A stretch of 64,000 nucleotides of DNA from Triglochin maritima (taxonomy: Eukaryota; Streptophyta; Magnoliopsida; Alismatales; Juncaginaceae), in contig OY821772.1 of assembly GCA_963682175.1 (NCBI GenBank), forward strand, positions 48,568,925 to 48,632,924, given 5' to 3'. How positions within the stretch are numbered: position 1 is the stretch's first letter; every line of letters begins with the position of its first letter. The notes below the pieces were generated by a model. That model made no database searches, was not told the DNA's origin, and was given only the letters and a program-made list of their open reading frames with translations. Below are positions 1-9,797 of this stretch, one piece after another. Position numbers and translations under genes: made by a program.

Positions 1-143
1 ATATTTCCTTTGTTAGTAAAAAACCAAAGGCTTTAAGCACACGAATTTTAGTAAAAATCCAAAGGCTATATATAGCACACAAATTTCGGTAAAAACCATC
101 AGTTTTTAAAAATGACACTATTCCTTTGTTTTTTGAGGCATTT

Positions 144-245
144 GATGACACGAATAGATATTGTACGACGAAAATGTTAAACTCATGCGTCCGAAGAGAG
201 CTTTTTAGAAATATCACTATTTTTTTTGTTATTTTAGGCGTGTGA
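144..245. repeat. Deleted 101-bp monomer (type example)
   Basis: The spacing between successive GATGACACGAAT anchors falls to about 101 bp. The sequence runs from CCGAAGAGAG directly into CTTTTTAGAAATATCAC, so about 70 bp are missing: the GATATTTCC tract, the T/A dyad, the CACACGAATTT block and the AAAAACC block. The junction lies between two T tracts, which fits slippage or exchange at microhomology. It recurs at the same place in each HOR-A copy (about 2,157, 4,170, 6,183 and 8,196). Confidence 0.9.
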
Positions 246-316
246 TGACACGAATGTATATTATATGACGAAAATGTTAAACTCAAAATTCCGAAGAGAG
301 ATTTTTTGATATTTCC

Positions 317-331
317 TTTTTTAGTAAAAAA
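317..331. repeat. 15-bp T/A dyad TTTTTTAGTAAAAAA (type example)
   Basis: A palindrome of seven pairs around a central G. This block follows GATATTTCC in many monomers, with tract lengths varying by one or two bases. Shown here once as the type site; it occurs in monomers across the window. Confidence 0.8.
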
Positions 332-1382
332 CCCAAAGGTTATAGCACACGAATTTCGGTAAAAACCATCAGTTTTTTAAAATGGAAATATTTATTTGTT
401 TTTTGAGGCGTCTGATGACACGAATTGATATTATACGACAAAAATGATAAACTCAAAAGTCCGAATAGAGATTTTTTGATATTTCCTTTTTTAGTAAAAA
501 CCAAAGGCTATAGCACACGAATTTTGGTAAAAACCCTCAGTTTTTTAAAATGCCACTATTTCTTAGTTTTTTGATGCGTCTGATGACACGAATGGATATT
601 ATACGACGAAAATGTTAAACTCATGCGTCCGAAGAGAGATTTTTTGATATTTCTTTTTTTTGTAAAAACGCAAAGGTTATATAACACACGAATTTAACTA
701 AAAACCTTCAAATTTTAGAAATATCACTATTTCTTTGTTATTTTGGGCGTGTGATGACACGAATGTAAATTATACGACGAAAATGTTAAACTCAAAAGTC
801 CAAAGAGAGATTTTTTGATATTTCCTTTTTTAGTAAAAAACCCAAAGGCTTAGCACACGAATTTCGGTAAAAACCCTCAGTTTTTTAAAATGGCAATATT
901 TATTTGTTTTTTGAGGCGTCTGATGAAACGAATTGATATTATACGACAAAAATGTTAAACTCAAAAGTCCGAATAGAGATTTTTTTATATTTCATTTTTT
1001 AGTAAAAATCCAAAGGCTATAGCACACGAATTTTGGTAAAAACACTCAGTTTTTTAAAATGCCACTATTTTTTTGTTTTTTGAGGCGTATGATGATACGA
1101 ATTGATATTATACGACAAAAATGTTGACCTCAAAAGTCCGAATAGAGAATTTTTGATATTTCCATTTTTAGTAAAAAACCAAAGACTATAAACACACGAA
1201 TTTCGGTAAAAATCCTCCGTTTTTTAAAATGGCACTATTTCTTAGTTTTTTGATGCGTCTGATGACACGAATAGATTTTATACGACGAAAATGTTAAACT
1301 CATGCGTCCGAAGAGAGATTTTTTGATATTTCTTTTTTCTTAGTAAAAAACCCAAAGGCTATATATAGCACACGAATTTCGG

Positions 1383-1401
1383 TAAAAACCCTCGGTTTTT
1401 A
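1383..1401. repeat. Perfect 8-bp inverted repeat with 3-nt centre (type example)
   Basis: TAAAAACC, CTC, GGTTTTTA: the two arms are exact reverse complements. The hairpin arises from a G in CCCTCGG where most monomers have CCCTCAG. It marks one monomer subfamily, usually followed by AAAATGGCACTATTCC or CACTAGTCC, and recurs in each HOR-A copy and several times per HOR-B copy. Confidence 0.85.
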
Positions 1402-1947
1402 AAAATGGCACTATTCCTTTGTTTTTTGAGGCGTCTGATGACACGAATAGATATTGTACGACGAAAATGTTAAACTCATGCGTCCGAAGAGAGATTTTTT
1501 GATATTTCTCTTTTTGGTAAAAAACATAAAGGCTATAGCACACGAATTTCGGTAAAAACCCTCAGTTTTTTAAAATGACAATATTTATTTGTTTTTTGTG
1601 GCGTCTGATGACACGAATTGATATTATACGACAAAATTGTTAAACTCAAAAGTCCGAATAGAGATTTTTTGATATTTCCTTTTTAGTAAAAAACCAAAGG
1701 CTATAGCACACGAATTTCGGTAAAAACCCTCAGTTTTTTAAAATGGCAATATTTATTTGTTTTTTGAGGCGTCTGATGACACGAATTGATATTATACGAC
1801 GAAAATGTTAAACTCAAAAGTCCGAATAGAGATTTTTTGATATTTCCTTTTTTAGTAAAAAACCCAAAAGCTATATATAGCACACGAATTTCGGTAAAAA
1901 CCCTCAGTTTTTTAAAATTACACTATTTCTTTGTTTTTTGAGGCGTC

Positions 1948-2157
1948 TGATGACACGAATTGATATTATACGACAAAAATGTTAAACTCAAAAGTCCGTA
2001 TAGATATTTTTTGATATTTCCTTTGTTAGTAAAAAACCAAAGGCTTTAAGCACACGAATTTTAGTAAAAATCCAAAGGCTATATATAGCACACAAATTTC
2101 GGTAAAAACCATCAGTTTTTAAAAATGACACTATTCCTTTGTTTTTTGAGGCATTTG
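1948..2157. repeat. Expanded 209-bp monomer with internal ~35-bp duplication
   Basis: Inside this anchor interval, the segment from CCAAAGGCT through GCACACGAATTT to GTAAAAATC is followed at once by a diverged second copy of itself. The two copies start about 35 bp apart (24 and 59 in the first copy's coordinates, 2,037 and 2,072 here). This explains the extra 37 bp over a normal monomer. The arrangement is kept in every HOR-A copy, so the duplication came before amplification of the 12-mer. Confidence 0.88.
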
Positions 2158-4026
2158 ATGACACGAATAGATATTGTACGACGAAAATGTTAAACTCATG
2201 CGTCCGAAGAGAGCTTTTTAGAAATATCACTATTTTTTTGTTATTTTAGGCGTGTGATGACACGAATGTATATTATATGACGAAAATGTTAAACTCAAAA
2301 TTCCGAAGAGAGATTTTTTGATATTTCCTTTTTTAGTAAAAAAACCCAAAGGTTATAGCACACGAATTTCGGTAAAAACCATCTGTTTTTTAAAATGGAA
2401 ATATTTATTTGTTTTTTGAGGCGTCTGATGACACGAATTGATATTATACGACAAAAATGATAAACTCAAAAGTCCGAATAGAGATTTTTTGATATTTCCT
2501 TTTTTAGGAAAAACCAAAGGCTATAGCACACGAATTTTGGTAAAAACCCTCAGTTTTTTAAAATGCCACTATTTCTTAGTTTTTTGATGCGTCTGATGAC
2601 ACGAATGGATATTATACGACGAAAATGTTAAACTCATGCGTCCGAAGAGAGATTTTTTGATATTTCTTTTTTTTGTAAAAACGCAAAGGTTATATAACAC
2701 ACGAATTTAACTAAAAACCTTCAAATTTTAGAAATATCACTATTTCTTTGTTATTTTGGGCGTGTGATGACACGAATGTAAATTATACGACGAAAATGTT
2801 AAACTCAAAAGTCCAAAGAGAGATTTTTTGATATTTCCTTTTTTAGTAAAAAACCCAAAGGCTTAGCACACGAATTTCGGTAAAAACCCTCAGTTTTTTA
2901 AAATGGCAATATTTATTTGTTTTTTGAGGCGTCTGATGAAACGAATTGATATTATACGACAAAAATGTTAAACTCAAAAGTCCGAATAGAGATTTTTTGA
3001 TATTTCATTTTTTAGTAAAAATCCAAAGGCTATAGCACACGAATTTTGGTAAAAACACTCAGTTTTTTAAAATGCCACTATTTTTTTGTTTTTTGAGGCG
3101 TATGATGATACGAATTGATATTATACGACAAAAATGTTGACCTCAAAAGTCCGAATAGAGAATTTTTGATATTTCCATTTTTAGTAAAATACCAAAGACT
3201 ATAAACACACGAATTTCGGTAAAAATCCTCCGTTTTTTAAAATGGCACTATTTCTTAGTTTTTTGATGCGTCTGATGACACGAATAGATTTTATACGACG
3301 AAAATGTTAAACTCATGCGTCCGAAGAGAGATTTTTTGATATTTCTTTTTTCTTAGTAAAAAACCCAAAGGCTATATATAGCACACGAATTTCGGTAAAA
3401 ACCCTCGGTTTTTAAAAATGGCACTATTCCTTTGTTTTTTGAGGCGTCTGATGACACGAATAGATATTGTACGACGAAAATGTTAAACTCATGCGTCCGA
3501 AGAGAGATTTTTTGATATTTCTCTTTTTGGTAAAAAACATAAAGGCTATAGCACACGAATTTCGGTAAAAACCCTCAGTTTTTTAAAATGACAATATTTA
3601 TTTGTTTTTTGTGGCGTCTGATGACACGAATTGATATTATACGACAAAATTGTTAAACTCAAAAGTCCGAATAGAGATTTTTTGATATTTCCTTTTTAGT
3701 AAAAAACCAAAGGCTATAGCACACGAATTTCGGTAAAAACCCTCAGTTTTTTAAAATGGCAATATTTATTTGTTTTTTGAGGCGTCTGATGACACGAATT
3801 GATATTATACGACGAAAATGTTAAACTCAAAAGTCCGAATAGAGATTTTTGGATATTTCCTTTTTTAGTAAAAAACCCAAAAGCTATATATAGCACACGA
3901 ATTTCGGTAAAAACCCTCAGTTTTTTAAAATTACACTATTTATTTGTTTTTTGAGGCGTCTGATGACACGAATTGATATTATACGACAAAAATGTTAAAC
4001 TCAAAAGTCCGTATAGATATTTTTTG
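2014..4026. repeat. HOR-A copy 2
   Basis: Second 2,013-bp unit. It carries CATCTGTTTT near 2,390 and TTATTTGTTTT near 3,950, both shared with copy 4 but not with copy 3. It has a private GGATATTTCC near 3,850. Confidence 0.93.
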
Positions 4027-6039
4027 ATATTTCCTTTGTTAGTAAAAAACCAAAGGCTTTAAGCACACGAATTTTAGTAAAAATCCAAAGGCTATATATA
4101 GCACACAAATTTCGGTAAAAACCATCAGTTTTTAAAAATGACACTATTCCTTTGTTTTTTGAGGCATTTGATGACACGAATAGATATTGTACGACGAAAA
4201 TGTTAAACTCATGCGTCCGAAGAGAGCTTTTTAGAAATATCACTATTTTTTTGTTATTTTAGGCGTGTGATGACACGAATGTATATTATATGACGAAAAT
4301 GTTAAACTCAAAATTCCGAAGAGAGATTTTTTGATATTTCCTTTTTTAGTAAAAAAACCCAAAGGTTATAGCACACGAATTTCGGTAAAAACCATCAGTT
4401 TTTTAAAATGGAAATATTTATTTGTTTTTTGAGGCGTCTGATGACACGAATTGATATTATACGACAAAAATGATAAACTCAAAAGTCCGAATAGAGATTT
4501 TTTGATATTTCCTTTTTTAGGAAAAACCAAAGGCTATAGCACACGAATTTTGGTAAAAACCCTCAGTTTTTTAAAATGCCACTATTTCTTAGTTTTTTGA
4601 TGCGTCTGATGACACGAATGGATATTATACGACGAAAATGTTAAACTCATGCGTCCGAAGAGAGATTTTTTGATATTTCTTTTTTTTGTAAAAACGCAAA
4701 GGTTATATAACACACGAATTTAACTAAAAACCTTCAAATTTTAGAAATATCACTATTTCTTTGTTATTTTGGGCGTGTGATGACACGAATGTAAATTATA
4801 CGACGAAAATGTTAAACTCAAAAGTCCAAAGAGAGATTTTTTGATATTTCCTTTTTTAGTAAAAAACCCAAAGGCTTAGCACACGAATTTCGGTAAAAAC
4901 CCTCAGTTTTTTAAAATGGCAATATTTATTTGTTTTTTGAGGCGTCTGATGAAACGAATTGATATTATACGACAAAAATGTTAAACTCAAAAGTCCGAAT
5001 AGAGATTTTTTGATATTTCATTTTTTAGTAAAAATCCAAAGGCTATAGCACACGAATTTTGGTAAAAACACTCAGTTTTTTAAAATGCCACTATTTTTTT
5101 GTTTTTTGAGGCGTATGATGATACGAATTGATATTATACGACAAAAATGTTGACCTCAAAAGTCCGAATAGAGAATTTTTGATATTTCCATTTTTAGTAA
5201 AATACCAAAGACTATAAACACACGAATTTCGGTAAAAATCCTCCGTTTTTTAAAATGGCACTATTTCTTAGTTTTTTGATGCGTCTGATGACACGAATAG
5301 ATTTTATACGACGAAAATGTTAAACTCATGCGTCCGAAGAGAGATTTTTTGATATTTCTTTTTTCTTAGTAAAAAACCCAAAGGCTATATATAGCACACG
5401 AATTTCGGTAAAAACCCTCGGTTTTTAAAAATGGCACTATTCCTTTGTTTTTTGAGGCGTCTGATGACACGAATAGATATTGTACGACGAAAATGTTAAA
5501 CTCATGCGTCCGAAGAGAGATTTTTTGATATTTCTCTTTTTGGTAAAAAACATAAAGGCTATAGCACACGAATTTCGGTAAAAACCCTCAGTTTTTTAAA
5601 ATGACAATATTTATTTGTTTTTTGTGGCGTCTGATGACACGAATTGATATTATACGACAAAATTGTTAAACTCAAAAGTCCGAATAGAGATTTTTTGATA
5701 TTTCCTTTTTAGTAAAAAACCAAAGGCTATAGCACACGAATTTCGGTAAAAACCCTCAGTTTTTTAAAATGGCAATATTTATTTGTTTTTTGAGGCGTCT
5801 GATGACACGAATTGATATTATACGACGAAAATGTTAAACTCAAAAGTCCGAATAGAGATTTTTTGATATTTCCTTTTTTAGTAAAAAACCCAAAAGCTAT
5901 ATATAGCACACGAATTTCGGTAAAAACCCTCAGTTTTTTAAAATTACACTATTTCTTTGTTTTTTGAGGCGTCTGATGACACGAATTGATATTATACGAC
6001 AAAAATGTTAAACTCAAAAGTCCGTATAGATATTTTTTG
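4027..6039. repeat. HOR-A copy 3
   Basis: Third 2,013-bp unit. It has CATCAGTTTT near 4,403 and TTCTTTGTTTT near 5,951, like copy 1 and unlike copies 2 and 4, but keeps AGTAAAATACC near 5,208 like copies 2 and 4. Confidence 0.93.
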
Positions 6040-8052
6040 ATATTTCCTTTGTTAGTAAAAAACCAAAGGCTTTAAGCACACGAATTTTAGTAAAAATCCA
6101 AAGGCTATATATAGCACACAAATTTCGGTAAAAACCATCAGTTTTTAAAAATGACACTATTCCTTTGTTTTTTGAGGCATTTGATGACACGAATAGATAT
6201 TGTACGACGAAAATGTTAAACTCATGCGTCCGAAGAGAGCTTTTTAGAAATATCACTATTTTTTTGTTATTTTAGGCGTGTGATGACACGAATGTATATT
6301 ATATGACGAAAATGTTAAACTCAAAATTCCGAAGAGAGATTTTTTGATATTTCCTTTTTTAGTAAAAAAACCCAAAGGTTATAGCACACGAATTTCGGTA
6401 AAAACCATCTGTTTTTTAAAATGGAAATATTTATTTGTTTTTTGAGGCGTCTGATGACACGAATTGATATTATACGACAAAAATGATAAACTCAAAAGTC
6501 CGAATAGAGATTTTTTGATATTTCCTTTTTTAGGAAAAACCAAAGGCTATAGCACACGAATTTTGGTAAAAACCCTCAGTTTTTTAAAATGCCACTATTT
6601 CTTAGTTTTTTGATGCGTCTGATGACACGAATGGATATTATACGACGAAAATGTTAAACTCATGCGTCCGAAGAGAGATTTTTTGATATTTCTTTTTTTT
6701 GTAAAAACGCAAAGGTTATATAACACACGAATTTAACTAAAAACCTTCAAATTTTAGAAATATCACTATTTCTTTGTTATTTTGGGCGTGTGATGACACG
6801 AATGTAAATTATACGACGAAAATGTTAAACTCAAAAGTCCAAAGAGAGATTTTTTGATATTTCCTTTTTTAGTAAAAAACCCAAAGGCTTAGCACACGAA
6901 TTTCGGTAAAAACCCTCAGTTTTTTAAAATGGCAATATTTATTTGTTTTTTGAGGCGTCTGATGAAACGAATTGATATTATACGACAAAAATGTTAAACT
7001 CAAAAGTCCGAATAGAGATTTTTTGATATTTCATTTTTTAGTAAAAATCCAAAGGCTATAGCACACGAATTTTGGTAAAAACACTCAGTTTTTTAAAATG
7101 CCACTATTTTTTTGTTTTTTGAGGCGTATGATGATACGAATTGATATTATACGACAAAAATGTTGACCTCAAAAGTCCGAATAGAGAATTTTTGATATTT
7201 CCATTTTTAGTAAAATACCAAAGACTATAAACACACGAATTTCGGTAAAAATCCTCCGTTTTTTAAAATGGCACTATTTCTTAGTTTTTTGATGCGTCTG
7301 ATGACACGAATAGATTTTATACGACGAAAATGTTAAACTCATGCGTCCGAAGAGAGATTTTTTGATATTTCTTTTTTCTTAGTAAAAAACCCAAAGGCTA
7401 TATATAGCACACGAATTTCGGTAAAAACCCTCGGTTTTTAAAAATGGCACTATTCCTTTGTTTTTTGAGGCGTCTGATGACACGAATAGATATTGTACGA
7501 CGAAAATGTTAAACTCATGCGTCCGAAGAGAGATTTTTTGATATTTCTCTTTTTGGTAAAAAACATAAAGGCTATAGCACACGAATTTCGGTAAAAACCC
7601 TCAGTTTTTTAAAATGACAATATTTATTTGTTTTTTGTGGCGTCTGATGACACGAATTGATATTATACGACAAAATTGTTAAACTCAAAAGTCCGAATAG
7701 AGATTTTTTGATATTTCCTTTTTAGTAAAAAACCAAAGGCTATAGCACACGAATTTTGGTAAAAACCCTCAGTTTTTTAAAATGGCAATATTTATTTGTT
7801 TTTTGAGGCGTCTGATGACACAAATTGATATTATATGACGAAAATGTTAAACTCAAAAGTCCGAATAGAGATTTTTTGATATTTCCTTTTTTAGTAAAAA
7901 ACCCAAAGGCTATATATAGCACACGAATTTCGGTAAAAACCCTCAGTTTTTTAAAATTACACTATTTATTTGTTTTTTGAGGCGTCTGATGACACGAATT
8001 GATATTATACGACAAAAATGTTAAACTCAAAAGTCCGTATAGATATTTTTTG
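6040..8052. repeat. HOR-A copy 4
   Basis: Fourth unit. It matches copy 2 at the CATCTG site (near 6,417) and the TTATTTGTT site (near 7,970). It has private changes around 7,750-7,840: TTTTGGT for TTTCGGT, ACACAAATTG for ACACGAATTG, and TATATGACG for TATACGACG. All three are C-to-T or G-to-A changes at CpG. Confidence 0.93.
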
Positions 8053-9797
8053 ATATTTCCTTTGTTAGTAAAAAACCAAAGGCTTTAAGCACACGAATTT
8101 TAGTAAAAATCCAAAGGCTATATATAGCACACAAATTTCGGTAAAAACCATCAGTTTTTAAAAATGACACTATTCCTTTGTTTTTTGAGGCATTTGATGA
8201 CACGAATAGATATTGTACGACGAAAATGTTAAACTCATGCGTCCGAAGAGAGCTTTTTAGAAATATCACTATTTTTTTGTTATTTTAGGCGTGTGATGAC
8301 ACGAATGTATATTATATGACGAAAATGTTAAACTCAAAATTCTGAAGAGAGATTTTTTGATATTTCCTTTTTTAGTAAAAAAACCCAAAGGTTATAGCAC
8401 ACGAATTTCGGTAAAAACCATCAGTTTTTTAAAATGGAAATATTTATTTGTTTTTTGAGGCGTCTGATGACACGAATTGATATTATACGACAAAAATGAT
8501 AAACTCAAAAGTCCGAATAGAGATTTTTTGATATTTCCTTTTTTAGTAAAAACCAAAGGCTATATAGCACACGAATTTTGGTAAAAACCCTCAGTTTTTT
8601 AAAATGCCACTATTTCTTAGTTTTTTGATGCGTCTGATGACACGAATGGATATTATACGACGAAAATGTTAAACTCATGCGTCCGAAGAGAGATTTTTTG
8701 ATATTTCTTTTTTTTGTAAAAACGCAAAGGTTATATAACACACGAATTTAACTAAAAACCTTCAAATTTTAGAAATATCACTATTTCTTTGTTATTTTGG
8801 GCGTGTGATGACACGAATGTAAATTATACGACGAAAATGTTAAACTCAAAAGTCCAAAGAGAGATTTTTTGATATTTCCTTTTTTAGTAAAAAACCCAAA
8901 GGCTTAGCACACGAATTTCGGTAAAAACCCTCAGTTTTTTAAAATGGCAATATTTATTTGTTTTTTGAGGCGTCTGATGAAACGAATTGATATTATACGA
9001 CAAAAATGTTAAACTCAAAAGTCCGAATAGAGATTTTTTTATATTTCATTTTTTAGTAAAAATCCAAAGGCTATAGCACACGAATTTTCGTAAAAACACT
9101 CAGTTTTTTAAAATGCCACTATTTTTTTGTTTTTTGAGGCGTATGATGATACGAATTGATATTATACGACAAAAATGTTGACCTCAAAAGTCCGAATAGA
9201 GAATTTTTGATATTTCCATTTTTAGTAAAAAACCAAAGACTATAAACACACGAATTTCGGTAAAAATCCTCCGTTTTTTAAAATGGCACTATTTCTTAGT
9301 TTTTTGATGCGTCTGATGACACGAATAGATTTTATACGACGAAAATGTTAAACTCATGCGTCCGAAGAGAGATTTTTTGATATTTCTTTTTTCTTAGTAA
9401 AAAACCCAAAGGCTATATATAGCACACGAATTTCGGTAAAAACCCTCGGTTTTTAAAAATGGCACTATTCCTTTGTTTTTTGAGGCGTCTGATGACACGA
9501 ATAGATATTGTACGACGAAAATGTTAAACTCATGCGTCCGAAGAGAGATTTTTTGATATTTCTCTTTTTGGTAAAAAACATAAAGGCTATAGCACACGAA
9601 TTTCGGTAAAAACCCTCAGTTTTTTAAAATGACAATATTTATTTGTTTTTTGTGGCGTCTGATGACACGAATTGATATTATACGACAAAATTGTTAAACT
9701 CAAAAGTCCGAATAGAGATTTTTTGATATTTCCTTTTTAGTAAAAAACCAAAGGCTATAGCACACGAATTTTGGTAAAAACCCTCAGTTTTTTAAAA
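8053..9797. repeat. HOR-A copy 5 (incomplete)
   Basis: Fifth unit, about 1,745 bp, missing its last monomers. A 2-bp insertion in GGCTATATAGCAC near 8,560 shifts the later period to 2,015 bp. Its variants group it with copy 1 rather than with its neighbour, copy 4. It ends inside a monomer at about 9,797. Confidence 0.9.

Larger units (their letters stand above)
1..2013. repeat. HOR-A copy 1
   Basis: First copy of the 2,013-bp unit, in the phase set by the window start. Variants that separate it from copies 2-4 are AGTAAAAAACC near 1,170 (AGTAAAATACC in 2-4), TTAGTAAAAACC near 492 (TTAGGAAAAACC in 2-4) and GATTTTTTTATATTTC near 988. It shares all three with copy 5. Confidence 0.93.
1..9797. 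repeat. HOR-A array: 2,013-bp 12-monomer higher-order repeat, ~4.9 copies
   Basis: Position 1 matches 2,014, 4,027, 6,040 and 8,053, giving a strict 2,013-bp period (2,015 bp between the fourth and fifth copies). Anchoring on GATGACACGAAT, one unit holds 12 monomers with successive spacings of about 101, 169, 168, 171, 168, 169, 169, 178, 172, 167, 172 and 209 bp. The 101-bp and 209-bp members mark the unit. Copies differ by only a few scattered substitutions and 1-2 bp indels, so the array was amplified recently compared with the divergence among its monomers. The period breaks at about 9,797, where a monomer with GACACCATTTC replaces the expected GGCAATATTT. The left end lies outside the window. 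Confidence 0.95.

Noticed and set aside
351..367. CENP-B-box-like site in TTTCGGTAAAAACC
   Set aside because: Against the minimal box NTTCGNNNNANNCGGGN the satellite matches TTCG, the central A and one C, but has CCT where GGG is required. The GGG part is essential, so I do not call a box.
1359..1372. TATA-box-like CTATATATAGC
   Set aside because: It occurs in some monomers by simple variation of GGCTATAGC. No downstream gene exists and the site is not constant among copies.
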